Assembly (NCBI GenBank): GCA_907163375.1
Contig: CAJQUW010005328.1
Span: 62,001 to 126,000, forward strand
Length of the DNA stretch: 64,000 nt
Origin: Prostheceraeus crozeri
Taxonomy: Eukaryota > Platyhelminthes > Polycladida > Euryleptidae
Direction: 5' to 3'
Shown: one piece after another, positions 10,341 to 22,379 of the stretch
How positions within the stretch are numbered: position 1 is the stretch's first letter
How the letters are laid out: the number at the start of each line of letters is the position of its first letter
Notes under the pieces: model-generated
The model's database searches: none
What the model was told of the DNA's origin: nothing
Seen by the model: only the letters and a program-made list of their open reading frames with translations
Made by a program: the position numbers and the translations under genes

Positions 10341-12215
10341 TTGACCAATGACATAAAGAAGCAATTAGAATGTTTATCCAAAGATGCAGGGAAACATATA
10401 TCATATTCTCAGATTGATTGGAACAGAAAATTATCTCAGAGAACATTTAGTTTCTCCGAAGCGTACAGAAATCGATCATTGACTTTGATATATGAAGAAG
10501 CTGTGAATGACTTGACTCCTTAAGTGCCGAAAAAGCTTTTGATTTGCACTGTAACACAACAAAGTGCAGAAGAAGATGATTTGAGAAAAGAGTTTTCAAT
10601 TAAATAACCCGAGCACGAGATCAAACGTTTGAGACTCGATGCTGATCTTAAAACTAACTATATAAATAAATTAGGCACTGAAATGCACGTAATGATCGTT
10701 AACTCTTGTAAACAGACTGAGAAGCTGATTCAAAATACTAAGTGGAAAGAACTAGTAGAAAAGGAAGAGAAACGTAGGCACGGAATATGGAATGTGAAAT
10801 GCACGCTTCTACTTCAGAAAAACATTTGCTGTCATTGACTAGGGAATCTAAGAATGTTATGCAACCAGCTAAGTCATCAACGTTTCATGATGTTACAACA
10901 GGCTATAGGAGTAGGTACAATCTCGGAAACAGATATTTCAATAATGACGGTAACATGTATCGTAGGTCAAATAATAATCTTCATAATAAAACTTCAATCA
11001 AGATTTCCGCCGAGGCTTTATCGGTGGGAATGGGTATGGTATCCGATTCCAACACCGTCAAAGTCAAGGACAAAATCCACGCTTCCAGGGAAGAAATTCA
11101 AATAACTTTGATCCAAATTCAACAGATGTCTTTATGGATGAAAAGGTAGCAAATTCTCTTCTGGCATGAGCTGTATCTCTATAGTTAACTTGTCATCGAT
11201 GTATTTAGATTTTCACAGCAAAAAACTTTTGTCTGAGGGTGGCAAATTTACTCCTCATCCTAAGAGTAGTAAATGAATTTTGTAGAATATTAAAATATCT
11301 TCTTTATAGACGAAAATGATGGGAATACCGAAATTTATTTGAAATATAAGAAATCCGCCTCTACCCCTAGAAAAGACCGGAATGATGAATTAGATGCAAT
11401 AATAAAACTGATAGCAATATGACAGAGTTATCTCACACAAATATCAAATGTGAGTACAATATATCGAAAGATGAATCGCAAAGTTTAAAACCATTGAGAG
11501 AGGACAAAAATATACACATCACCAAAGCTGATAAGGGTGGATATTTTGTTTTACTTGATTATTTATTATATAAATAAAGAACATTTGAAGAGCATCTTTC
11601 TGATATCAACACTTACGAAGAAACACGTCATTATAATCCTAATAACACTGTAACCGAAATTAGGAATCTATGCAAGAAAAATAGATCCGCATGTCATTTA
11701 ACTAACAAAGAATCCGACTATTTAACGAATTTCAATTACTGTATGCCATTTTTGCATGGCTTGCCAAAAAGCCATAAGCATCATCAGCACTTTAATAAGG
11801 TACAACCAGATACATTTGGCTACGTGAAGGTAAAAGCACCTCACGATTTACAATATCGGCCAATTGTCTCGAGTACTTGCGCACCCACGAGTCATCCAGT
11901 TTGTTTTGCAAATGAAATCTTTAAACCATTACTAAAATGTCTTCCAAGTTACTGTAGAGATGCTTTTCTTTTCCTGGATAGGTAATCTGGCTTTAACACG
12001 GAGAATATTGAAGAGATATTTCTGGTCTCCTTTGACGTGGTTTCTTTACACACCACCATTACCAATTCCTTCGGTTTGTAATCTATCAACTCTTGGTGAG
12101 AGTCTGAAATTGGTGTAAAGAAGTAATCTCTAATAGATTTTCAATCGATTTCTTAATGTGTGCTGTGAAAATTGTATTGGAAAGCAACTGTTTCACGTTC
12201 GAGGACAACACAAAC
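10341..12215 (+). mobile_element. Penelope-like element, N-terminal and RT region, decayed
   Basis: A chain of broken frames on one strand. An N-terminal helical region holds SYSQIDWNRKLSQRTFSFSEA. It is followed by ITKADKGGYFVLLDY (about 11520) and HGLPKSHKHHQ (about 11755), then QYRPIVSSTCAPTSHP (about 11850), the hallmark PLE run-up to the RT core. Motif A appears as FLVSFDVVSLHTTIT (about 12020) and a following helix as CAVKIVLESNCFTFEDN (about 12160-12210). It breaks off before motif B and has no GIY-YIG domain. PLE RT is telomerase-like; this copy is inactive. Confidence 0.75.
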
Positions 12216-12330
12216 TTAAGATTAACATAATGTATATGACACTCTGCAAATTCGGATCAAATCACTCCACAAAAGAGAATGTTTGACTCTGAAATCTTGT
12301 GATTGATCACGATTACCCATCATAGCTATT
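12216..12330. repeat. Fragment of zinc-finger flank repeat
   Basis: Matches about 18150-18250 through ATGTATATGACACTCTGCAA-like, TCAAATCACTCCAC and GTGATTGATCACGATTA blocks. It joins directly to the end of the broken PLE and is not next to any zinc-finger exon. Confidence 0.55.
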
Positions 12331-12422
12331 TTTTTTGTTGACTTTCACAATTTCTCTACACCTCTGTTTCTTATTTAGACTGCTTTATTTGTAGGTGTAC
12401 GTTGGACCAACTAATGATTGTG

Positions 12423-12688
12423 TTTCACAGGCAAGTAAAGAGAGTTTCTGACTCGATATAATTTATTGGTCGAAAATATAAGGTTATAAATTTACACGTC
12501 GCACAGTTTAACGGGCCTTCGGCGTCCAGCGCCTTCATGACGGTCTTAATGGCCATTTGACCATCGACCGTTAAGAAGGCGCTGGACGCCGAAGGCCCGT
12601 CACGCTGTGCGACATGTAAATTTATAACCTTCTATTTTCGACCAATAAATTATATCGAGTCAGAAACTCTCTTTACTTGCCTGTGAAA
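12423..12688. repeat. GC-richer foldback element, ~125-bp arms
   Basis: Inverted repeat with arms 12423-12548 and 12563-12688. Matching segments include CTCGATATAATTTATTGGTC and GGCGCTGGACGCCGAAGGCC, with a short centre around GGCCATTTGACCATCGACC. The inner arms are clearly more GC-rich than their surroundings. It splits a dispersed repeat that resembles 16800-17100. Confidence 0.75.
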
Positions 12689-12956
12689 TGAATCGCCTGA
12701 CTCGCAAACTGGTCAACAATGCCAATGATTGTGTTGACTTCTGGATAGATGTTTTTATCACCACTACCTTTTTAGCAACAGGAATAAATAAGCCTTCATT
12801 CTACAAGCGCACGTGAAGTAAATAACATAGGTGGGTATTGGTTCCTTTCGACTAAGTCTATGACGAAGCGTCGCACATTTTATTACATTGCAATTTTGCC
12901 GTAATACAATTTCGGTAGAGAAAATTAGCTTCTTTCTTTATCATATTGGTGCCGAC

Positions 12957-14024
12957 CAGTGGCGTCTTCTCCGTACCTGCAAGGCCTTCGGCGCATCCTA
13001 AATAATAATTTACCAGCATTTATAAAAATGAAAAGTGTCATCATTCATTGTATTTCATTTAAATTCGATAACTTCTCGTGGTAGCTGTCCGTCTCAAAAT
13101 CAAACGCTCAACCTTGGAGTTAACAGTTTTGCTGCGTGCGCACGAACCACAGCTGTTTTCTTCTAGCGATTAGACACACATGCTAGTCGTGTGTTCAGAC
13201 GGAGCAAAAGAGAGTTGTGTGCGTCTGAGGCAGCAAGCGCACGCGCCCTCGTCAATATTGGCTTTCCCGATAGACATAATGCCATGCCTTCTCCAATTTT
13301 TGCAATGAAATTCTACGCAATTCTTGATCGAGGCTCGGTACCTAAATATAGAGAGGGAAGCGCAACCCAATTGTTCCTGTCCTTCGTTTCTCGTCGGAGA
13401 GGCCACTACGTCAACAATAGCAGCTGACTGACGTTCAGATAAAACTGTGAGCGTTCCCAATGAGTGCAGAGTAATCTGACTCGAACACCCAGATTCGGTA
13501 GAATTCCATGATTTGTTTTTGCGTGATTGATGTGACGCTATGTTTAGTACTGTAGATGAGCTCATAATCATGCCTTTCGTCCGATGGGAATATACTGAAA
13601 AGATGACAGTCGTCAAGCAAGGTAGACCAACACCTAATTTAAAAATTGAAAGTACTCACAGAGAAAGAAATAAGAGATACAGAAGACATTTTAATGCATC
13701 AAAGTTCAAACACATGAGTGGCTGACCAGCCATGAGAAACGCAAGAAACTGTTTCCATTCCTCCTTTTTTCTCGAGAAAATGTGGTCTGGACAGATAGGG
13801 GATATAGTAATCTCAGCTCCTTGAGTAAGGCGGTTAGGCGACATGAATGGCGAGCAATCACTTCTCATGTGCACATTCACCTGGCATTAAAAAATGTTCG
13901 GGAAATTGTTATTAAAAATTCATCTTTTATGAAAATTAATGTTATAACATAAAAAAGTCTGGCATAGAAATAGTATTCCAGTGCCGAGTGAAGGCCTGTG
14001 GTCTGGGAGCACGCGACGCCACTG
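12957..14024. mobile_element. hAT-like non-autonomous transposon
   Basis: Starts CAGTGGCGTC and ends GACGCCACTG, the common hAT terminus. Flanking 8-mers are GTGCCGAC (12949-12956) and GTACTGAC (14025-14032), an 8-bp target duplication with two mismatches. The inner ends share GGCCTTC stretches. Internal frames have no recognisable transposase. The flanking DNA on both sides resembles the interior of the element at 15435-17627, supporting insertion into that repeat. Confidence 0.6.
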
Positions 14025-14032
14025 GTACTGAC

Positions 14033-15434
14033 CGATGGTCAAACTCACTGAGTATAAGTGTAAACATGTTTCATCATCTCAGAAGAAACTCCTGTACGAA
14101 CAGATGCCGAAAAGAAGGTGAAAGGCAAGGCTTACATAACCTCCGCTGAATTTCCTGGCATGGTGAAACATGATTGATTTCGTGGCAAGGACAAATTCGA
14201 TGAATTTTTTATTATCTTCATGATAGGGTTGTCATATTCAAAATATGATATTTTAGATACATATTTTAAAATATGTTTTTAATATGGATTAAAAAACAGT
14301 GTTTTTATTCCTTTTTAAAGCCTTTATATTGTGTTTTCTTCTTTTTCGATACAGGCTACATTCCAACAATTCTTAAGACGATATGTATGAAGGCCTATAC
14401 TCGTCTAGGAAATGTCAGCAAATTGATCTTTCTTGTCAGTAAATTGATGCACTTTCGTGTGGTAATTATGTAGAGCGAGTACAGTTTACTCTATAACCAC
14501 AGGCAACGATAATGGAATCTACCGCGATGTTATGGTTGATTACCATCAATATCATCAGTAATAGCAAGGTTACAAAACTCATGACGATTGCGTGCTGAAG
14601 CACACTTCAAGATTGTTTTGTTCATGATTGCCTCCTGTTTGACTCCGATGATGAAAGTGACGGTGAGTGTATGGAGTGATGTTTATTTAGTACGCTGAGT
14701 GAGTGACGCTGTCTGTTGAGTGAACACTCATAATCATCAAGAACTGTTTTCTGATGTAATTTTTATACATACAATAGGGTTGTCTTGTTAACTTTTGTTT
14801 TCTTTTATTATAATAATTGGGGCGCTTGGTACAAAATTTGTTTAGCTCTAATTACAGATTCATTTATATACTTGTAAACAGCTATGCAATAGAAGCAAGG
14901 CGCATGAAACAGAGACTTTGAATTTCCAATAAGGGCGCTTGGTACAGTAGGTACCCCAAAAAAACAAAATAAAAATAATATGTGAAAACAAAATTGGGCC
15001 GATAACCTAAGCTGAGAGCCTTTTGAAGGAGAAATATCAATGTTTGTCTTAGACCGTGTTTTTTTGTATTTTCATAAAAGCTTGATTTTCTTATTCAAGT
15101 GCAATAATGCATCTACTCTTGATTCATCTATCAACAATAATGCATCACGTGATGAAATATTAGTTGTAGTGTACTTGTCGAAAATCTTCAACTAAACAAA
15201 AGATGCTTCCTATGCACCATTTCTAGAATGATCAATACAAAGTGTCTTTCTATTTCTTAAATATTCCTATACTTCATCTTGCACTTTATATGCTTCTCAT
15301 GACCCAAGCGATGAGATTATCAAAGAAAAGACATGTCATTAGCTCATTGGCTTTAATTAGTTGCTACTAGCTGTCACGTTTGCCAGTATGCATTGCTCCA
15401 CCTTGGTGAAATCACTGTCATCATGCCGAGTCGA
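14033..15434. other. Unassigned region
   Basis: The first ~180 bp resembles 16990-17170 (shared GCCGAAAAGAAG and ATAACCTCCGCT), so it belongs to the same dispersed repeat. The remainder holds two short GGGCGCTTGGTACA repeats (about 14820 and 14934). No gene was recognised. Confidence 0.4.
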
Positions 15435-17627
15435 AGACGCTAAGACATTGGTGTATATATCTTCGTAAGTCAGTTGTTCAGCCACTCAGTAAATCAATGA
15501 TTAGGCTTCAGTGAATGCATTCAGTAAGTTTGTATGTGAATCTGGTATCATCTCTAGTGTATGCTTTTCGTATCTAACGATTGTGTTGTGAAGTTTAGAA
15601 GCTGCAGACACTCTAGAATGCTAGTTGCTGCCGAGGATTGCAGTTGAACAGCTGCCATCACTGGATGGATGGATGATACGTTGATCACAAACAACACATC
15701 ATGACGCATTTGTCCATCCTATCACATCCAGCATGCATGCCCCATTCACAGTGGTTGGATATGTTGAGATAGGCCTACAACCTTTCTTAATGTCTTTTGA
15801 TTGAAGGGAAGCGAATTTTATCGTTGTGGGTTTATGATCCAGTCACTTCTTTTGAACATCCTGTCTAACTTCAAGATGCACTGGATTGCTGTTTCCAATT
15901 GATTTTCTTGGGATTAAGGTAGCCATATACTGTTTAATCATCAAGACAATCAAAACTACATCTTGAAATAATAAGTTTGGTTTAATGTGAATAGTTAATA
16001 TGGATAAGCGAGAAACTTTTCTGGGGACAACTCTCTTACATTTTAATGAGTGCACAGAGCGCCCTATAATTTTATTATGACATAATTTGTTCAATCATGA
16101 CGATAAAGCAGATAATCACTTTGCATTTTGCATCATCTATAATGACCCATCACCTGTCTCGTTTCATTTCTTCTTTTTTTAGTTTAATCTGGCTAAATCA
16201 TTTGCTACTTCAAAGGTGAACTTGCATCTTTAGATGATTTGAAAAATGTATCACAAGCATTCCGAAATAAATTATGAAATGTCACTTTCAATTATATTCA
16301 ATCTTACTGCTATCATTAGGCATTCTAAATAAAGACATTCCCAAAATAAAAAAGTCCTTTTGGCCTATTGTCATTCTATTGTGTCTCCTTCTAATTCGCT
16401 AAGTCTTTTAGGGAAGCTATTAATGTAATTCAACCGAAGCATTACCACAATTCTCATCAATTGCAAAAAAACAATAGAATTTTTGCAACCCTATTTCATG
16501 ATGAAACAGCATATGGTCAACTGATTTTCAAGAAAATGAATTCTTATAGCAATACAGTGCATCTTGAATTTCAACAGCATGTTGCAGTAAAGTGACTGGA
16601 TCAAAAAGTCATCGCGATAAAGTGCTTCTTCTTCAATCAAAAAATACCTAAGTAAGGTTGTTGTATTGTGTAACTTGAACATCATGCATTGTGTTGGCGA
16701 ATTTGAACTGTCAACTGCTACAGCTTCGGCAATTCATTTTTTGCCAACCTTCTTTATGCATACACAAAGAGTTCGTCTTTGATTCTTCTTTCCTTTGACT
16801 TCTTTTTTTGCTCACTTTCATAATTTCCCTACACATATGCCACCTAATGAATATTTTGACTACTGGATGGATGTTTTGATTGCCATTACCACTACCAGCA
16901 ACAAAAATATGTCTACATTCTACAAATGCACAAACAAACGGAACTACTGTGTAATTGGTTTCTTCCGACAATAAGACACATTTTTCTACCAACCCAAAAG
17001 AATCCTCGGTGCGCACAGGTGCCGAAAAGAAGTTTAAAGGCAAAGCTAACATAACCTCCGCTCAATCTCCAAGTCTGGTGAAATATGTTATGATCGATTT
17101 TCGTGGCAAGTACAAATTCGATGTAGTTTTGATTGTCTTGATGATTAAACAGTATATGGCTACCTTAATCCCAAGAAAATCAATTGAAAACAGCAATCCA
17201 GTGCATCTTGAAGTTAGACAGGATCATAAACCCACAACGATAAAATTCGCTTCCCTTCAATCAAAAGACATTAAGAAAGGTTGTAGGCCTATCTCAACAT
17301 ATCCAACCACTGTGAATAGTGCATACATGCTGGATGTGATAGGATGGACAAATGCGTCATGATGTGTTGTTTGTGATCAACGTATCACCCTTCCATCCAG
17401 TGATGGCAGCTGTTCAACTGCACCCCACGGCAGCAACTAGCATTCTAGAGTGTCTGCAGCTTCCACACATCACAACACAATCGCTAGATACGAAAAGCAT
17501 ACACTAGAGATGATACGAGGTTCACATACAAACTTACTGAATGCATTCACTGAAGCCTAATCATTGATTTACTGAGTGGCTGAACAACTGATTTACGAAG
17601 ATATATACACCAATGTCTTAGCGTCTT
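15435..17627. mobile_element. Unclassified element with ~510-bp inverted ends
   Basis: Left arm about 15435-15965 and right arm about 17120-17627 are inverted copies of each other with scattered differences. Matches run from AGACGCTAAGACATTGG at the outer end to GATGTAGTTTTGATTGTC at the inner end. The ~1.15-kb centre has no coding frame that I can assign; frames at 16711-17052 (-) and 16955-17362 (+) overlap each other and show no known motif. Part of the centre recurs at 12330-12950 and 14033-14220. The outer right end coincides with the start of flank repeat copy B at 17613. A DNA transposon or foldback element is likely. Confidence 0.55.
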
Positions 17628-18800
17628 GATTTTCTACAGTTCAGGAAGTGTTGATGCTCTCCATGAAGAGTTCATTGATTTCTCTGACTCATGAGCTGTG
17701 TTCTCTTCAATGCATCTCAATGTTTCTCATTATGCGTGATCACGGCAGCGTAGCTGCACGAAATGCATCGCACTTTCATCGATAGTGGAGTTTTCGATAC
17801 TCAGCTGACCATCGAAACGCTTCAAGAGATCTCTTCTCCATATAATCAAACAAAATGTTTTACTCATGCGACACTTATGTCTCATATCCCTTCAAGGGTA
17901 AAAACAGCTGTTTGATTTAACAATTTCACCTCCGCTTTCTCGAAAAAATCGATTTCGAATAAGTCCGTTTCTGTTACACTCTCATTGCATCAGCTGAAGT
18001 TGAGCACTGATGATCACAATGTAGAATTACTGAAGTATATTGACCACCAGATTCAAAAGCAAAATGCGACATGTTCATGATGACGATCAAGAATCTCGAC
18101 ACATTCAAAAGGGTGAATTCGATTACAAAATCATCACAAACTTTAGATTAACAAAATATATGTGACTTTCTGCAAATTCGGATGAAATCACTCCACAGTA
18201 GAGAAGTATAGTCTCTGAAATCGTGTGATTGATCACGATCATCCGTCAGACTGTCTTCCTTTTCAAAAAAAGATGCATTAGAATTGTTTAGATGATTAGA
18301 TGCAAAAGAAAGATGCATATCTAAGTCGCAATAGTTGAAATGGAATCGCCCGCTCCAATTACTAAAACAAATACATGCACACGCAAATTGAAAACGAACA
18401 AGTTCAGCAACAATCAATAGCCATTTTAATGCAGCTGTATCTGTTTTCACTACAACACCCAATAATCATCATGTCTATATTCTACACGAACGTGTTGAAG
18501 TCCCATTTGAAAGAATTAATTCCATTGAAAGAAAGGGTTTCACATATTTCACACATTTAGTCAACGTTGCAACTGATGTTTTGACAGAAACATGAAAGCC
18601 ACAAATTGAGTTACTGAATCTTACCGAAGCGATCATGTCCTCCAAGTCGGATCTCACAAAGATATTCTAAAAGATCACCTCTCATGCAAAAGTTTGAGGG
18701 CGACATGCATTCTTCGAAGACTTCCCAATAACAATTTCCAAAGACATGTCGAAATCTGTGAGCTGGCTTTCAATGAGTCAAAAAACGACATCACAATTAA
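17613..18800. repeat. Zinc-finger cluster flank repeat, copy B
   Basis: Nearly identical to 28169-29200 over about 1 kb, beginning ATGTCTTAGCGTCTTGATTT in both. Differences are few single bases and small indels, so the duplication is recent compared with copies A and D. No coding frame is convincing. Confidence 0.85.
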
Positions 18801-18804
18801 ACGG

Positions 18805-20196
18805 CTAGTCACCTGTGTGTATCCGCTCATGACTAATCAAATCAGAAGAATTGATAAAAGACTTCCCGCATGTCTTACAGATGAAGGCCCTGTCACCAAT
18901 GTGAATCCGCCGATGCCTCATCAAAGTACTTGGAACTGCGAACGACTTACCGCATGTCTCACAAATGAACGACTTGTCACCTGTGTGTATCCGCTCATGC
19001 CTAGCCAAAGCAGAAGAATTGATAAAAGACTTCCTACATGTCTCACACATGAACGGTCTGTCACCAGTGTGAATCCGCTGATGTGTCTTCAAAGAGCTTA
19101 GGTCTGCTAACGACTTACCGCATGTCTCACAAATGTACGGTCTCTCACCAGTGTGCATTCGCCGATGCCTTTTCAAAGAGCACAGAGCTGCAAACGACTT
19201 CCCACACAACTCACAAATAAACGGCCTGTAACCTGTGTGAATCCTCTGATGGGTTCCCAAACTGCCTTTTTGTATAAACGACTTTCCACATGTCTCACAA
19301 ATGTACGGTCTGTCACCAGTGTGTATCCGCTTATGCACAACCAAATCAAAAGAAGTGACAAACGCCTTCTCGCACGATTCACAAATGAATGCCCTTTCAC
19401 CAGTGTGTCTCCTCCTATGCCTCGCCAAAGCAGAAGAGTTGATAAAAGATTTCCCGCATGTCTCACAAAAGTACGGTCTGTCACCTGTGTGTACTCGGCG
19501 ATGAGTTGCCAAAGTACTTGAAGATGCAAACGACTTTCCGCATGTCTCACAAATATATGGCCTGACACCTGTGTGAATCCGCTCATGGCCTACTAGGTGG
19601 CTTTTTACGGTAAACGACTTTCCGCATGTCTCACAGATGTACGGTCTATCACCTGTGTGAATGCGCTCATGGCCTATCAAGTGACTTTTTTGGGTAAACG
19701 ACTTCCCACACAACTCACAAATATATGGTCTGACACCTGTGTGAATCCACTGATGGCCTATCAAGTGGCTTTTTATGGTAAACGACTTTCCGCATGTCTC
19801 ACATGTGTACGGTCTATCACCAGTGTGAGTCCGCTGATGGGTTTTCAAAGAGCTTGGATCGGCAAACGACTTTCCGCATGTCTCACAAATGAACGGTCTG
19901 TCAGCGTTGTGCACTCGTCGATGAGTTCTCAAATTACTTGAAGATGCAAACGACTTCCCACACGACTCACAATTATACGGCCTTTCACCCGTGTGAATCC
20001 GCTGATGGTTTACCAAGTGGCTTCTTTTGGTAAACGCCTTCCCGCACGAATCACAGATGTGCGGTCTGTCACATGTATGCATCCGACGATGATTTATCAG
20101 AGAATTTGGATCTGCTAACGACTTTCCGCATGTCTCACAAATGAGCTGTCTGGCTGGACTATTCACTGTCGATGCATTGCTCATCTCCACAAGGGC
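18805..20196 (-). CDS. C2H2 zinc-finger protein, terminal exon, sixteen fingers
   Basis: Uninterrupted frame of sixteen tandem C2H2 fingers with HTGDRP/HTGERP-type linkers, the longest array in the window. Finger 1 ends HTCDRP and finger 3 HNADRP, so those linkers deviate. All sixteen keep both cysteines and both histidines. Recognition helices come from a small recurring set (ADPSSLK, TQKSHLI, ASSSNLR, INSSALA). An MSNASTVNSPARQ leader precedes. The exon start at 20196 is inferred from the TTTCAG acceptor shared with the paralogues. The frame ends immediately after the last HTGD. Expected role: sequence-specific DNA binding in the nucleus. Target and upstream exons are unknown. Confidence 0.85.
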   Translation of the reverse strand, partial: ALVEMSNASTVNSPARQLICETCGKSLADPNSLINHRRMHTCDRPHICDSCGKAFTKRSHLVNHQRIHTGERPYNCESCGKSFASSSNLRTHRRVHNADRPFICETCGKSFADPSSLKTHQRTHTGDRPYTCETCGKSFTIKSHLIGHQWIHTGVRPYICELCGKSFTQKSHLIGHERIHTGDRPYICETCGKSFTVKSHLVGHERIHTGVRPYICETCGKSFASSSTLATHRRVHTGDRPYFCETCGKSFINSSALARHRRRHTGERAFICESCEKAFVTSFDLVVHKRIHTGDRPYICETCGKSFIQKGSLGTHQRIHTGYRPFICELCGKSFAALCSLKRHRRMHTGERPYICETCGKSLADLSSLKTHQRIHTGDRPFMCETCRKSFINSSALARHERIHTGDKSFICETCGKSFAVPSTLMRHRRIHIGDRAFICKTCGKSFINSSDLISHERIHTGD

Positions 20197-20800
20197 CTGA
20201 AACGACAAAGACAAGAAGATTATGAACCAAGAACTATTCGTTTTAAATATACATAATTACGATATATTTCAGTTTCAAACTGAACTAGAATAGACTGCCT
20301 CCTTAACATAGTGTCTTGATAAACGATACATATGCTGATCTAAAATCTATGAAAATATATATTCTGGTTCCAACAAAAATCATTTGATTCCAGATCGTAA
20401 TCGTTACGACACATTGTCTTACAAGACGCGTCGCCTATTGTTTGCTATCGAAATTTTCTTATGTTGAACATAGCAATGGTCCACATAGCCGATGCGTCTA
20501 GTTCCAACAGCTACCAGTTTGACGTTCCTAACTATTACCTACATTCTATCGACTTCTAGCGACTACCAACATAATAAAGTTTGAATTTTATGCCGAGCAA
20601 CCAAGAAGTGTCGCATCAACTAGGATTCTGCATATAGAAGTTGGCCATCATTATAGCTCTTACATTTTTATCCAGTATTTTCTGATTATAGTCCGTTGAA
20701 ACATTCTAGCCTATGAGTATGCTTGTCAACTTCTACGAAGCACTTCAGTCATTTTCATTCAAATCATTTTGAAGCGACCATATCCCATGTAATATACCAT
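20197..20800. other. Intron or upstream flank of sixteen-finger gene
   Basis: Starts with the acceptor tract. The part to about 20560 is paralogous to 3014-3400 and 30268-30560. No exon or promoter was recognised. Confidence 0.5.
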
Positions 20801-20801
20801 T

Positions 20802-21600
20802 TTGATCATTGTCTACAATATTCATTGTTTTGATCAGGTTGACTCGAGTCATCATTCAATGGTACACAAAATGATGAAGATGGTGATTGGAGATAAAGAA
20901 TTACCATTGAATGTGGATGATTTGATTCCATGTGGTGAGGGTATTCCTAAGTTATATGGATTGCCAAAACTCCGTAAGGCTGAGAGTTCCGTCCTCCCAA
21001 TTTTGTCCATGGTTGGCAATAATTCCCACAGGTTCGCTAAATATCTTGATGAAAATTTGCTCAAGTCTATCTTATCAGTGCTTATCACACATACCATAAA
21101 GGATTCCTTCCAGTTCCGAGACTGGATTATCAAGTTAAAGATTGAATCAGAGATTTTCGATGTGATTTCGTTTGATATATCCAAGATCGCGTTGCGTGAC
21201 ACTCTGTATATCGTTAACGACGCATGGTACCGCTCTAATCACTTTCCGACAGCTCTCTATGATCGTCCACACTTAGAGGTGTGCTCTCATGTTATCTGTG
21301 ACTGACAACATTTTTGATTTCATAGGTTTTAAGCTTTGTACGAAAACAATGAATTGTCTATGAGAAGCCCGCGTTTCCTGTGCAAATCACTTCGTGGCAC
21401 ATTTTGAGCATCGTCTCTACTTGCACAATGCCTCCAAGTTCACTCACATTTTCCATATGTCGATAATACCCACGTCGTGATTCCCAAATCCGCGACATTG
21501 TTCGGTTATTTGAATGGCATGCATCCTAATCTGTGTTTTACTGAAGACAGTGACCTACAGTTTTTGGATGTCTAGCTTATCCTAAAAGGAATGATGATAC
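20802..21600 (+). mobile_element. Penelope-like element, RT remnant
   Basis: The frame at 20802-21305 contains IPKLYGLPKLRKAES, the conserved PLE block ahead of the RT core, then a degraded proline/serine block and FDVISFDISKIAL in the position of motif A. Later traces include FLDV near 21560 in another frame. Stops break the remainder. The 3' neighbour at 21604-21700 shares GAATTTTGTAGAATATTA with 11275, so the same family appears in both places. Confidence 0.65.
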
Positions 21601-21793
21601 CATTAAGAAAGAAGTGAGAGCAAATGAATTTTGTAGAATATTAATATCAAAAGAGTTCTTTAAAGACGAAAATGATGGGAATACCGAAACTTTGCACTCA
21701 TATTGTGTGCTTCAGTGCTCCCACATAATCAATCTACGAGTAATTCGTCTAATCATAAAATTTGTCGTTTATGACATTCGACGTTCAATTTGG

Positions 21794-21845
21794 CGATCTT
21801 CTCTCCAAAAATTGCAAAAATCGCAAAATTTGAAGCTGAAGAACC
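21794..21845 (+). repeat. Paralogous empty site of the Polinton insertion
   Basis: Part of a repeat (about 21710-21860) related to 39467-39559 joined to 56522-56545. CTTCTCTCCAAA(A/C)ATTGC and GCAAAATTTGAAGCTGAA are shared on the two sides. Here nothing separates them except about 9 bp. It is therefore the unoccupied relative of the locus that took the Polinton. Confidence 0.7.
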
Positions 21846-22379
21846 AAGGTCTACTTAAAACTTGAATGAACTTATTGTAGCATTCCTGTAAGCCAAATTA
21901 TTGCCAAAAGATTGGCGTGTTTCGTTACTTCCTTTTGGAGACAGGGACAAAAACGACATTTTTCAAAATTTCACTTCTTTTGATGCTACTGTACTGTCAC
22001 GAGTTTCACCACCGCCGAGTGAGTGAGTAATGACTCGCGCGGGTTTGTCCTTACATTACCTGCGCCTCCATCTCCACCGGTTCCCCTATGGTCAGATTGG
22101 CTCTTAATACTGCTGTGTATATTATGCTAGTACTGTCTGAGAGTAGACATGAACCCGTCATTAGTCTTCTTACTCGTACAAGTGATAGCAGAGCGCATAT
22201 CCACGCAACCTCAAGATGTCCGACACCGATACATACGTTGCATGAATCGCCGTGAAACCTCTGCCATTTTTACAGAGAATCTCCAGTAACCTGTTTCCGT
22301 CCACTTTGAGTCCCAATTCCCCTTAGTAAGTGTATCATCGTCCCGAACACAATTTCACCATACCCTCGTCGCTCTTCCG

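Noticed and set aside
13170..13616. 148-residue minus-strand frame as a transposase or host gene
   Set aside because: It lies wholly inside the hAT-like element, overlaps other frames and has no known motif.
16711..17362. Overlapping frames in the 15435-17627 element as a piggyBac or other transposase
   Set aside because: No catalytic motif or conserved block could be matched on either strand.
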